Positions 7,995 through 16,745 of a DNA stretch of 44,890 nt are shown here, piece after piece. The position numbers and the translations under genes were made by a program. Origin of the DNA: Myxococcota bacterium (GTDB taxonomy: Bacteria; Myxococcota_A; Polyangia; JAAYKL01); the NCBI GenBank assembly GCA_028278265.1, contig JANQET010000137.1, positions 1 through 44,890 of the forward strand. Reading direction: 5' to 3'. How positions within the stretch are numbered: the stretch's first letter is position 1; every line of letters begins with the position of its first letter. The notes below the pieces were generated by a model. The model saw nothing but the letters and a program-made list of their open reading frames with translations. It searched no databases and was not told the origin of the DNA.

Positions 7995-8288
7995 ATCTAT
8001 TTTATAAATAGAATCAACAACTTTCGTTCTGTCTTCTAATGCGTTTAATCAATTGACGGGAGCGCTGTTTTGCTCAGATGGTCCATCTCGAAATGGATTA
8101 AATTGGAAAAGTCTATATAATGAACATTGTTAATAAATAATGATTGTTGGCCGTTTATGCTGATCAAACACCCCTATCACCAGATCAGACAGACGAATTT
8201 GGTGGTGGAGGAGGGCTCTATCCGATGGTGCAAAAATCAGTACGAAAGAGATTCTGTTCGAACTCCGCCGTACGGATGAGGGGTGCGT
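7995..8288. other. AT-rich intergenic gap before the hybrid kinase
   Basis: 294 bases with no gene. A short AT-rich inverted repeat (TCTATTT-TAT-AAATAGA, 7997-8013) lies just past the transporter stop. A consensus-like TATAAT is at 8116-8121 with a poor -35 (TGGATT, 8094-8099, 16-base spacing); it would give a ~160-base leader for the kinase gene. Nothing else is recognised. Confidence 0.4.
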
Positions 8289-10352
8289 ATGACCGTTGCC
8301 GAAGCTGATATCGATGCCGCCATTCGCGTTCTGTTGGTTGAAGACAGCCCGTCAGTGGCCATGCAAATTCAAGGATTCCTGAAAAAAGCGCCGGACACCA
8401 ACTTCATCGTCGAGCACAGACAGAATTTGGGCGACGGTATCGAGCTGATCAGAAGCGGAGAGATCGACATCATTCTGCTGGATCTGGGCCTACCGGACAG
8501 TGATGGGCTCGACACGTTCTCGCGGATGCGGCAAGCCGCCCCTGATATCCCGACCATCGTCTTCACCGGAGTGAGCGATGAGTCGACTGCGTTGGAAGCG
8601 CTGAGGAGGGGCGCGCAGGATTACTTGGTCAAGGGTCAGGTCGATCGCCGACTGCTGGTCCGTGCGATCCGCTATTCCATCGAGCGCAAACAAGCCGAGG
8701 AACGCCTCCGGCTGAGCGAGGAGAAGCACCGTACACTGCTCGAGGCCATGCCCGACGTGGTATACAAGATCGATGCCACTGGCAGGTTCATCTTTATCAA
8801 CAAAGCGATCGAGCGGCTGGGGTACGATCCAGAGGCACTGATCGGGCGCCATTTCAAAGAGATCATTCACCCCGAGGATGTGGCCTGTTTCAGCCGGTCT
8901 TCGGTATTGCCGCGATTCGAAGGTCGTATTACCGGGCACTACAGCTCCCCCAAACTGGTAGATGAACGGCGGGCCGGGGATCGCATGACCCGCGATTTGG
9001 TGCTGCGCATCATCCCGGCCAATTGGAACACTACAGATGATTCGACCTGCTTGATCGGCTCGGTGACCAGCTATGGAGAGGTCACTGCCACCGGGCACTA
9101 CACCCAACGGGAGGGAGGCCAGAAAAACAAGGAATTCACCGGCACGGTCGGCATCATCAAGGATATCACCGAGCGGCGCAAAATGGAGGAGGAGAAGGAA
9201 GCGTTGGAGGCCCAGCTTCAACAATCGCAAAAAATGGAGGCGATTGGTCGATTGGCCGGAGGGGTAGCCCACGACATGAACAATCTCCTCGGCGCGATTC
9301 ACGGTTCAGCGTCACTGCTCGACGCGGAAACCGGACCGGAAGACGGACGGCGGATTGATATCGAAAATATTCTGATGGCCTGTCGCAAGGGCCGTGATCT
9401 CACGCGTAATCTCCTGGGCTTTGCTCGTAAGGGCAAGTACATCAAGCAAAATATTTCTCTGGGGGAAGTGGCCCAAGAGGCCAAAGAGCTGTTGGTGCGC
9501 ACCATTTCGAAGCGGATTGTCGTCGAGTTGGAGCTGGAGGAGGAGGAGGATTTTGTCGAAGGGGATCGCAATCAGATCCATCACGCATTGATGAACGTCT
9601 GCATCAACGCGGCAGATGCGGTCGAAGGGCAGGGCAAAATCACGATTGGCACCCGTTGCGTGCTGCTTCGCGAGGAAGAGTGTGAAGCGTTGGGGGATAT
9701 GCAACCGGGGAAATACGTGGAGCTGCGCATCACCGATACGGGCACCGGTATGACCGACGAAGCGCAGGCCAAGGCTTTTGAACCGTTTTTCACGACCAAG
9801 CCCAAAGGGGAGGGCACCGGATTGGGACTTTCGATGGTGTACGGCGTGGTCAAAAATCACGGCGGCGCGGTGACCCTGGAGAGCGAGCAGGGGGTGGGGA
9901 CAACCGTTGTCTTCCTGCTCCCCTTCCTGGCCAATGTTCAGCGCAAGTCAACCCCGCCTTCCACCAAGCTGCCGAGCACCAAGCCGGATCGGGGGGGCAT
10001 TCTGCTCGTCGACGACGAGCTGGCCGTACGCACTTCGGTGAGGCGGTTGTTGGAAAAGTTGGGCTACACCGTCTTCCTCGCCGAAAACGGGCGGGTTGCT
10101 GTGGAGATGTACCAAAAGAAACGGAAGGACATTTCGCTGGTACTGCTCGATTTGGTGATGCCCGTGATGGACGGCACCGAGACCTTCGAGGTGCTCAAAG
10201 AGCTCGATCCGAATGTAAGAGTGCTGCTCTCATCAGGATACTCCAAGGATGAAAAGGTGGAACCGCTGCTCAACCGAGGGGCCATTGGTTTTATTCAAAA
10301 ACCGTATGAATTCAAAACATTAGCCGATGTGCTCAAGGCGAGTTACACCTAA
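8289..10352 (+). CDS. Hybrid sensor histidine kinase: REC-PAS-HisKA-HATPase-REC
   Basis: 687 aa from the ATG at 8289 (GAGGGG 6 bases upstream; a GTG at 8283 is alternative). Domain order: receiver domain 1 (~12-135) with LLVEDS, phosphoacceptor Asp in LLDLGLPDSDGLD (about D65) and the conserved Lys in DYLVKGQ; a PAS domain (~145-295) followed by a PAC-like ITERRKMEEEKEALEAQ coiled linker; HisKA with the phosphorylated His in GGVAHDMNNLL (H328); HATPase_c with N box NVCINAADAV, G1 DTGTGM and G2 GEGTGLGLSMVYG; and a second receiver with LLVDDE, LLDLVMPVMDG and the Lys in FIQKPYEF. No membrane segment, so it is a soluble cytoplasmic phosphorelay kinase sensing an internal or partner-delivered signal. 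The target is unknown; its stop is 12 bases from that of convergent rnfE. Confidence 0.92.
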   Translation: MTVAEADIDAAIRVLLVEDSPSVAMQIQGFLKKAPDTNFIVEHRQNLGDGIELIRSGEIDIILLDLGLPDSDGLDTFSRMRQAAPDIPTIVFTGVSDESTALEALRRGAQDYLVKGQVDRRLLVRAIRYSIERKQAEERLRLSEEKHRTLLEAMPDVVYKIDATGRFIFINKAIERLGYDPEALIGRHFKEIIHPEDVACFSRSSVLPRFEGRITGHYSSPKLVDERRAGDRMTRDLVLRIIPANWNTTDDSTCLIGSVTSYGEVTATGHYTQREGGQKNKEFTGTVGIIKDITERRKMEEEKEALEAQLQQSQKMEAIGRLAGGVAHDMNNLLGAIHGSASLLDAETGPEDGRRIDIENILMACRKGRDLTRNLLGFARKGKYIKQNISLGEVAQEAKELLVRTISKRIVVELELEEEEDFVEGDRNQIHHALMNVCINAADAVEGQGKITIGTRCVLLREEECEALGDMQPGKYVELRITDTGTGMTDEAQAKAFEPFFTTKPKGEGTGLGLSMVYGVVKNHGGAVTLESEQGVGTTVVFLLPFLANVQRKSTPPSTKLPSTKPDRGGILLVDDELAVRTSVRRLLEKLGYTVFLAENGRVAVEMYQKKRKDISLVLLDLVMPVMDGTETFEVLKELDPNVRVLLSSGYSKDEKVEPLLNRGAIGFIQKPYEFKTLADVLKASYT

Positions 10353-10364
10353 TTCGGTCTCGCG

Positions 10365-11036
10365 CTATTTATGGGCAGATGCCATCGCCAGCTGCCGTTT
10401 CCGAGCGTCGAAACGGCGCTGAATGACATTGTAGGCAGCGAGCATGAAACCCAAGGCGAGGAAGGCGCCAGGGGGCAGAATCATCACCAGAATTCCCGGA
10501 TAGTCTTGTCCCAACAGGGCAAAGCTAATCTCGGTTTCACCGAGTTGAAACAGGGTCAGTCGACCCGAACCGGTGATTTCGCGGATGGCCCCGAGGAGAA
10601 AAAGGGTTAGGGTAAATCCGATGCTCATCCCCACTCCATCGAAGATGGATCGCCCCACGCTGTTGCGCGAGGCAAACGCCTCGGCCCGACCCAGGATAAT
10701 GCAGTTGACGACAATCAGCGGAACAAACAGCCCCAAATTGCGCCACAAATCGTAGAGATAGGCTGCCAGCAACAAATCGACCGTGGTGACAAAGGAGGCG
10801 ATGACCACGATAAACACTGGAATCCTGACACTCTTGGGGATGATCGGCTTGATCAGAGAGACGATGAAATTGGAGCCCAACAGGACAAAGGTCGTCGCTG
10901 CGCCCATGCCCAGACCGTTGTACGCGGAATTGGTCACCGCCAGGGCGGGGCAGAGCCCCAGCAGCAACACGAGCACCGGGTTGTCTTTCCACAGCCCTTT
11001 CGAAATTTCGCCGAGGTAGGTCGGTTTACTGGGCAT
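10365..11036 (-). CDS. rnfE: RnfE, membrane subunit of ferredoxin:NAD+ oxidoreductase
   Basis: 223 aa. The ATG at 11036 follows GGAGG by 6 bases; a GTG at 11039 is one codon earlier. Six hydrophobic segments are visible, with the family's signature elements NPVLVLLLGLCPALAVT near the N-terminus and a GMGAATTFVLLGSN segment. RnfA and RnfE are homologous inner-membrane subunits with inverted topology that hold a membrane-embedded iron centre in studied complexes. It is the last gene of the operon and overlaps rnfG by 11 bases, which suggests translational coupling. Confidence 0.93.
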   Translation of the reverse strand: MPSKPTYLGEISKGLWKDNPVLVLLLGLCPALAVTNSAYNGLGMGAATTFVLLGSNFIVSLIKPIIPKSVRIPVFIVVIASFVTTVDLLLAAYLYDLWRNLGLFVPLIVVNCIILGRAEAFASRNSVGRSIFDGVGMSIGFTLTLFLLGAIREITGSGRLTLFQLGETEISFALLGQDYPGILVMILPPGAFLALGFMLAAYNVIQRRFDARKRQLAMASAHK

Positions 11037-11661
11037 CACACACCTCCCCCGCGGCCATCGCCGGAGCGGTCAGTAGTTGGTCCCGCTTCTCATTGAGCAG
11101 CCGCTGGGCCTTGAGCACGGCGTCGATCATAGACCGGGAAGAGATGGTCGCCCCGCCGATTTGATCCACGTCCCCACCATCTTTGACCACCTTCCAAATC
11201 ATTTCTTCAGCTTTTTTTCCGATCAACTGCGCGCGCCAGTCGCAATCTTCAATCTTAGCGCCGAGCCCCGGGGTCTCCGCATGGCGCAGGACCTCCAGAC
11301 CGGTGACCATGCCGTGCAGATTTATTCCCACCAGACACCGTATCGTTCCTGAATAGGCCTCATCGCCGACGGCGACCACGGCCAGACCGATCACCTCATC
11401 CCCCTGGCGGCCCCGGTACACGGTATATCCGTCGACACAAACCCGATCCTGATCCGGGTTGTTGTCAAATCGCGGTTTGGCGGATTGGCAGGGATCGGGT
11501 CGGTCCATGTCGGGCATCACCCGATTGATCGAGCGCAGGGTGAACTGACGTTCGTTCTCGGCAATCAGGGGGGTGGTCTGGGCGTTGATTTGGGCCAATC
11601 CCAAGCTGGCCGCACCGGCGATCAGGGAGAGCACGATGATCATTTTGGCGGATTCCGGCAT
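11026..11661 (-). CDS. rnfG: RnfG, covalently flavinylated subunit
   Basis: 211 aa, with one N-terminal membrane anchor (MIIVLSLIAGAASLGLA) and a periplasmic FMN-binding domain. The attachment motif reads DQIGGATISSRSM; the Thr after GGA is the expected covalent FMN site, and the first Gly replaces the more usual Ser of SGAT. HAETPGLGAKI is also the typical core motif of this family. The start lies 3 bases after the rnfD stop. It also has two Cys in a PDPCQSAK...RVCVDGY segment not present in all homologues, possibly forming a disulfide in the periplasm (inference). Confidence 0.93.
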   Translation of the reverse strand: MPESAKMIIVLSLIAGAASLGLAQINAQTTPLIAENERQFTLRSINRVMPDMDRPDPCQSAKPRFDNNPDQDRVCVDGYTVYRGRQGDEVIGLAVVAVGDEAYSGTIRCLVGINLHGMVTGLEVLRHAETPGLGAKIEDCDWRAQLIGKKAEEMIWKVVKDGGDVDQIGGATISSRSMIDAVLKAQRLLNEKRDQLLTAPAMAAGEVCDAQ

Positions 11662-11664
11662 GGG

Positions 11665-12723
11665 TCAACCCTCCTGTCTGGTCAGACGCTGGAAGCCGAA
11701 TTTCTTGGGCCTGAAGTAGTTGTCCAATAGGGGGACGGTGGCGTTCATCAGCAGCACCGCAAAGGAAACCCCTTCGGGATAGCCGGCCCATAGTCGAATG
11801 GCCATGGTTAATATTCCGCACCCAGCGCCGAAAATCAGTTTTCCGGTCGCGTGCATCGGGCTGGTGACGTAATCGGTGGCCATGAACCAAGCGCCGATCA
11901 TCACCCCTCCGGTGAACAGGTGAAACGGCGCTCCGGCAAAGGCGGTGCTATCAATGGCGTTGGTGATCGCCGCGAACAGGGCCACCGTACCCAAAAAGGA
12001 GACCGGAATGTGCCAGGTGATTACCCGGCGCCATAACAGTACCAGTCCTCCGAGTAATAGGAGCAAAGCTGATGTTTCCCCCAGCGATCCATTGACCTGG
12101 CCGAAAAAAACCGCCGACTGGTCCGACAGGGCGGCCACGGCGGCCGTCCCCTTCTCGGTGAGCAGTCCCAAGGGGGTGGCCCCGGTGATCACATCGACGT
12201 TGTTCGCCGACACTTCGACCATTTTTCCGGTGGCGTCGTACGCGGTCACCGGATGGCCGAACAGGGTGTCGCCGGTTCCCCGGGGAACCAACCATCGGGT
12301 CAGGGGACCGGGAAAGGCGATCAACAGGAAGACGCGGCCGGTCATCGCCGGGTTGAACAGGTTTTGTCCCAACCCACCGAACACCCCTTTGGCCACGATC
12401 ACCGCAACAACCGAGCCGATGGCACAGATCCACAGGGGCAGCCCCGGCGGCAGGGTCAGTGCGAGAATGAGCCCGGTGAGCACGGCGGAGCCGTCCTTGA
12501 GCGAAATCGGTTTTTTCATCGCCAATTGGCACAGCGCTTCCCCGGCTGCGCAGCAGGCCACCGTGGCGACGATCACGGTCAGCGCGGGCAGTCCGAAGAG
12601 ATAGACCGACCACGCCGCAGCTGGAGCGAGGGTGGCCACCACGGTCCACATCAGCCGAGCCGTGGAAACCGTTCCGCGGACATGGGGGGAAGGGGCAACG
12701 TGAAGTTTATCGGTAATCGGCAT
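11665..12723 (-). CDS. rnfD: RnfD, covalently flavinylated membrane subunit
   Basis: 352 aa from the ATG at 12723, preceded by GGAGGAG at 7 bases; the longer open frame to 12837 is an artefact of the upstream rnfC end. It is a multi-helix membrane protein homologous to NqrB. GGLGQNLFNPAMTGRVFLL is the family hallmark. The expected covalent FMN attachment Thr is in DVITGATPLG. The long periplasmic loop carries this site. Gap of 11 bases to the rnfC stop. Confidence 0.94.
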   Translation of the reverse strand: MPITDKLHVAPSPHVRGTVSTARLMWTVVATLAPAAAWSVYLFGLPALTVIVATVACCAAGEALCQLAMKKPISLKDGSAVLTGLILALTLPPGLPLWICAIGSVVAVIVAKGVFGGLGQNLFNPAMTGRVFLLIAFPGPLTRWLVPRGTGDTLFGHPVTAYDATGKMVEVSANNVDVITGATPLGLLTEKGTAAVAALSDQSAVFFGQVNGSLGETSALLLLLGGLVLLWRRVITWHIPVSFLGTVALFAAITNAIDSTAFAGAPFHLFTGGVMIGAWFMATDYVTSPMHATGKLIFGAGCGILTMAIRLWAGYPEGVSFAVLLMNATVPLLDNYFRPKKFGFQRLTRQEG

Positions 12724-12734
12724 GCCTGCTCCTC

Positions 12735-14057
12735 CTAATTCCCCTTGCGTCTTTGAGCCATGATCGCCGCCTTGGCGAGCCGGATATGCTGGACCAGCCC
12801 GATTCGGGAGGGGCATCCGAAGGCGCACGAGCCGCACTCGATACAGTCGAGGGCATCGTACTCTTCGGCCCGCTCATACATCTGCCGGGCAGAGAACGCG
12901 GCGATATCGGCCGGGATGATGCGCATCGGACAGGCCCTTGCGCACCGACCGCAGCGAATACAGGGATCCGGCTCCCGGGTGTCGACCGCTGATTTTTCGA
13001 GCAGCAGGATGCCGCTGGTGCCCTTGGTCACCGGCACCTGATCGGTATACTGGGCAAAGCCCATCATCGGACCGCCGAGCACCAGTTTGCCCAGCTCGCC
13101 GCGAACCCCGCCGCAGGCATCGATCGCGTGGGCTACCGGAGTGCCCATGCGCACCACCAGATTGGCCGGTTCTGCCACACCCGCACCGGTCACGGTGAGG
13201 ATGCGTTCATACAACGGCCGGCCACGGACCACTGCGTCGGTAATCGCCGCGGCGGTGCCCACATTCTGGACCACCACCCCTACATCCATCGGCAGCCCGC
13301 CCGAGGGAACCTGTCGTTTCAGGCAGGCGTCGATCAGCTGTTTTTCAGCCCCTTGGGGATACTTCACCTGTAGGGGCACCACGGTGATCCCGCTATCGGC
13401 CGAGGCCTCGCGCAAGGCCTCCAGGGCGTCCGGTTTGTTGACCTCCACTCCGACGAACCCTTGGGATGCGCCGAGGATCTTCATCACAATGGACAGGCCC
13501 GTGATCACATCGGCCGGGTGCTCGAGCATCAGCCGGTGATCTGCGGTCAGGTAGGGCTCGCATTCCGCGCCATTGAGAATGACTGCATCAATCGGTTTGT
13601 CGTCCGGTGGCGACAGTTTGACGTGGGTGGGGAACGCGGCGCCCCCCATCCCCACCAGGCCGGCTTGCTGAATCCGATCCTTGAGCTCGCTGGTCTCTGC
13701 TGACCGCCAATCATCCCCCAAGCCGCTGAAGTCGACGGTTCGGTCTTGGCCATCGTTTTCGATGACGACCGAGTTCACTTCGGTTCCCACCGCACCGGCC
13801 CGGGGTTCCACACCTTTGACCTTGCCGGACACCGAGGAGTGGATCACCGACGACACGAATCCGCCCGCATCCCCGACGGGTTGGCCGATCAGCACCTCAT
13901 CTCCCTTTTCAACACAAGTGCGGGCCGGGGCACCGATGTGCTGGGAGAGGGGGATGACGATCTCCTCCGGTGGGTCGAGCGGTCTTGTGGTCACGGCCGA
14001 CGAGAGGTCTTTATTGTAGCTGGGGTGAATCCCCCCTGAGAAGGTAACCGCTTTCAT
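12735..14057 (-). CDS. rnfC: RnfC, NADH/FMN and Fe-S subunit
   Basis: 440 aa from the ATG at 14057. This start overlaps the rnfB stop by four bases and begins at MKAVTFSGGIHP, the canonical N-terminus; the frame extends 29 codons further upstream inside rnfB, which I reject. The SLBB/Nqo1-like part has the Gly-rich GLVGMGGAAFPTHVKL segment, and near the C-terminus two ferredoxin motifs read CIRCGRCARACP and CIECGSCAFGCP for two [4Fe-4S] clusters. The length is that of anaerobe-type RnfC without the long C-terminal extension of the E. coli protein. It faces the cytoplasm and handles NAD(H). Confidence 0.94.
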   Translation of the reverse strand: MKAVTFSGGIHPSYNKDLSSAVTTRPLDPPEEIVIPLSQHIGAPARTCVEKGDEVLIGQPVGDAGGFVSSVIHSSVSGKVKGVEPRAGAVGTEVNSVVIENDGQDRTVDFSGLGDDWRSAETSELKDRIQQAGLVGMGGAAFPTHVKLSPPDDKPIDAVILNGAECEPYLTADHRLMLEHPADVITGLSIVMKILGASQGFVGVEVNKPDALEALREASADSGITVVPLQVKYPQGAEKQLIDACLKRQVPSGGLPMDVGVVVQNVGTAAAITDAVVRGRPLYERILTVTGAGVAEPANLVVRMGTPVAHAIDACGGVRGELGKLVLGGPMMGFAQYTDQVPVTKGTSGILLLEKSAVDTREPDPCIRCGRCARACPMRIIPADIAAFSARQMYERAEEYDALDCIECGSCAFGCPSRIGLVQHIRLAKAAIMAQRRKGN

Positions 14058-15001
14058 CGGACGCCCTCCCGGGCCACATCTTTCGCCTTTTGGGCTTTTT
14101 TGGCCTTGGCCGCGGCCTTGCGTTCTTTTTCGGCCTTTTTCCACTCGGCCGTGAGGATTTCGTGTTCTTCACGACAAGCCGGCATGGTGATCCAGTCGAG
14201 AACCTTGTATCGACGGCTGTCGAAAATCGTGCCCTGAGGGCAGGCATAGGGGGCATGCGAAGGAATCTCGCCGGGGACCGTCGGATCCACCTGGGCCAGT
14301 GCACCGGTCATGGCGAAACGCTTGGATTGTTTGGCGCACAGTTTACAACCGGTGCAGCCTACCGAACAGACCGCTTTGACCAACTTGGCCTTTTGGGGAT
14401 TGATACACAACACGTGGACCGGTTCGGCAGCGGGCACGAGCTTGATGATCTTTCGCGGGCAGGCGGCGACACAATTGCCACACCCGTTGCACAGCTCCGG
14501 AATCACCACTGCGAGATGGTTGTCGGTCATCACGATGGCGTCGAACGGACACGCGACCGCACAGGAGCCGAGCCCCAAACAGCCGAAGGTACACGATTTG
14601 AAACCACCGGCAGTGAGATGGGCCGCCTCGCAGGTACTGATCCCGATGTAGGTCGATCGCTCAGGTGCAGATTGGGGGTTCCCGGCACAGGCGACCAGGG
14701 CCACTTGGGGCACGACCTCTTCGACCTCGACGCCCAAAATGGAGCCGATCTCTTCGGCCAAATCTGCCCCTCCGGGGGGGCAAATCGTCGGCTTGGCCGA
14801 TCCGCCCACCAGGGCCGCGGCATACCCCGAACACCCGGGAAAACCGCAGCCGCCGCAGTTGGCGCCGGGCAGAATATCCACCAATTTTTCGAGACGTTCG
14901 TCCACTTCGACGTAAAACACTTTCCGTGCGACCGCGAGCAACGCGGCCATCACGAGGCCCAGGCCGGAGAGTACGATGACAGGGAGGATCACCGGTGTCA
15001 T
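14054..15001 (-). CDS. rnfB: RnfB, polyferredoxin subunit
   Basis: 315 aa. An N-terminal membrane helix (VILPVIVLSGLGLVMAALLA) is followed by the Fe-S domain NCGGCGFPGCSGYA with a following Cys ~16 residues on, then several further cluster motifs: CTFGCLGLGSCAVACP, CNGCGNCVAACP and CSVGCTGCKLC. This is the multi-cluster form seen in anaerobes, longer than E. coli RsxB. The C-terminal ~40 residues are Lys/Ala-rich and probably unstructured. RnfB is the entry point for electrons from reduced ferredoxin. The gene begins 14 bases after the rnfA stop. Confidence 0.94.
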   Translation of the reverse strand: MTPVILPVIVLSGLGLVMAALLAVARKVFYVEVDERLEKLVDILPGANCGGCGFPGCSGYAAALVGGSAKPTICPPGGADLAEEIGSILGVEVEEVVPQVALVACAGNPQSAPERSTYIGISTCEAAHLTAGGFKSCTFGCLGLGSCAVACPFDAIVMTDNHLAVVIPELCNGCGNCVAACPRKIIKLVPAAEPVHVLCINPQKAKLVKAVCSVGCTGCKLCAKQSKRFAMTGALAQVDPTVPGEIPSHAPYACPQGTIFDSRRYKVLDWITMPACREEHEILTAEWKKAEKERKAAAKAKKAQKAKDVAREGVR

Positions 15002-15015
15002 GACATAAACCTCAG

Positions 15016-15597
15016 CTAGTTAACTGGGACAAGCCCGGAAAAACCCTGAAATGCGAGGGACAGAATACCAGCCGTGATCAACGCGATAGCAGGTCCCTTG
15101 AACGCTTGAGGGACACTCGCTGTCTCCATTTTTTCGCGAAGACCGGCCAGCAGCAGCAAGGCGATGCCAAAGCCCAACGCAGCGCCGGCGGCGTAGAAGA
15201 TGACCTCGAACAGCGAATACTCGCGCTGAATGTTGAGAATCGCCAAGCCCAACACTGCGCAGTTCGTCGTGATCAACGGGAGGTAAATACCCAACCCTTG
15301 GTAGAGGGTGGGGGAGAGTTTTTGAATGGCCATCTCGGTGAGCTGAACCGTCGCCGCGATCACCAGAATGAACGCTATGGTCTGCAAGTATTGAAGGTCC
15401 AGCGGGGTGAGCAGGTAGCGCTGCACAGCGTACGTGATCACCGATGCCACGAGCATCACGAACAGGACAGCCATCGACATCCCCAGCGCGGTACTGACCC
15501 GTCGGGAAACCCCGAGGAACGGACAGATGCCCAAGAACTTCATCAATACAAAGTTCTCGGTGAGCATCGCCAAAATCACAATCAGCAGAATGTTCAT
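15016..15597 (-). CDS. rnfA: RnfA, membrane subunit; first gene of rnfABCDGE
   Basis: 193 aa from the ATG at 15597, identical in length to the E. coli RsxA product. The frame is open to 15687, but the extra 30 residues are non-hydrophobic and do not match the family. LTENFVLMKFLGICPFLGVS is the family N-terminal signature, and TTNCAVLGLAILN contains the conserved mid-membrane Cys. The gene order A-B-C-D-G-E equals that of gammaproteobacterial rsx operons. The promoter must lie in the 198 bases between 15598 and the divergent selenoprotein gene at 15796; no clear -10/-35 pair is evident. Confidence 0.94.
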   Translation of the reverse strand: MNILLIVILAMLTENFVLMKFLGICPFLGVSRRVSTALGMSMAVLFVMLVASVITYAVQRYLLTPLDLQYLQTIAFILVIAATVQLTEMAIQKLSPTLYQGLGIYLPLITTNCAVLGLAILNIQREYSLFEVIFYAAGAALGFGIALLLLAGLREKMETASVPQAFKGPAIALITAGILSLAFQGFSGLVPVN

Positions 15598-15795
15598 CAG
15601 TTGACCTTTGAGTAGATGGTGGAGTGACGCGGCGCAGGCATCATCGGAGTCTCGGTTGTTTTGTGCCGTACACGACGCAAAACGCATGACGCGGACAAGC
15701 TCATTGCGTACCTGGTTTGTCTCATTTACCAGAGAAGGTCAACGCCAAATCCGGGTTTTCACAGAATCACGAGAACGTGGTACAAAACTGAGCCG

Positions 15796-16656
15796 ATGAA
15801 ATACGTCGATCCCGTCAGTCGTCAAATCGTTAAAGGGTGGATGGCCCGTGAGAAATTCGACACCATTCCCTGGCATCCCCTGTCCAACCCCCTCTCCCGG
15901 TGCACGGTTGCGCTGCTCTCCACCGCCGCCATCGCTCGTAAGGACGATCGGCCCTTTGACGTGCAGGGAGAAATAGACGATCCCTGGTGGGGCGATCCCT
16001 CGTTCCGAGCACTCCCGGCACAAACGTCCGCGAACGACGTCGAGCTCTTTCACACGCACATCGATACCCGGCCCGCGGCCAGGGACCTCAATTGCGTTCT
16101 TCCGTTGGACCGACTTCTCGAGGCGCAGCAGCAGGGCATCATCGGTCAGGTGGCCGCGACCCACTACTCGATCATGGGGTACATCTTGCGGCCCCGCGTG
16201 CTGCTCGAAGAGACCACCCCCAAAATCGTCGAAAAATTGCAGCGAGAGGCGGTCGATGCGGTGGCGTTGGTTCCGGTCTGACCGTTCTGTTGCCGGTCCG
16301 TGGGACTGGTCGCCCGGGTGATTGAATCGGCAGGCCTCAGCACGATTGCTTTGTCCAATATTCCATCGTTTACCGCCAGCGTCGGCGCGCCTCGGATCGC
16401 CGGGATCGAGTTCCCCGGTAGTCAGCCGTTGGGGCCGGCAGGGGATGCCGAAACCCAGCGGGTCGTGCTCCAAAGCACCCTGGCAGCGCTTGAGACAATT
16501 GATCGACCGGGAACCACAATCAATCTTCCGTTTGAATGGCCCCGCGGCGCACCCCCGGCGCGAAAATCCCAGAGCCTGCCCCCGATTGCCAAGTTGATCA
16601 TGAAACGACCCTGGCTGTTGCCCAAGTTCATTTCCGGCGACATACCAACCACTTGA
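15796..16656 (+). CDS. Selenoprotein of the glycine/sarcosine/betaine reductase B (GrdB/PrdB) family, UGA = Sec162
   Basis: Two open frames (15796-16278 and 16282-16656) are in the same phase, separated only by one TGA at 16279-16281. Read through as selenocysteine they give a continuous 286-aa protein. The TGA sits in ALVPV-U-PFCCRSVGLVARVIE, a UxxC redox motif (U162, C165) in the position and context expected for the short GrdB-like selenoproteins. A hairpin with SECIS features starts 11 bases after the TGA. Residues after it (GLVARVIESAGLSTIALSNIP) continue the family's strand-helix pattern. GrdB proteins cleave a C-N bond of glycine, betaine, sarcosine or D-proline with thioredoxin-derived electrons; at 286 aa this protein is shorter than GrdB, and the substrate is unknown. 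No grdA, grdC or grdD neighbours. Ribosome-binding site weak. Confidence 0.82.
16292..16310 (+). promoter_or_regulatory. Candidate bacterial SECIS hairpin
   Basis: CCGGTCC at 16293-16299 pairs with GGACTGG at 16303-16309 (seven pairs, one G-U), extendable by a G-U at 16292/16310. The apical loop is GTG (16300-16302). The loop starts 18 bases after the UGA, and its first base is G, both within what is known for bacterial SECIS elements (short stem, G among the first two loop bases, 16-37 base spacing). It lies inside the coding region as required in bacteria. Confidence 0.7.
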
Positions 16657-16745
16657 AATCATTAATCATATTGACAATTCAAGGGGGTCGCAGAGTGACG
16701 GGTGGCTTTCTCCGAAATGGGAGTCGAATGTGGTATTATCAGAAG

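Noticed and set aside
16279-16281. TGA as a true stop giving a 161-aa protein
   Set aside because: The next codons in the same frame continue the family sequence for 125 residues and a SECIS-like hairpin follows at the right distance. I treat it as selenocysteine.
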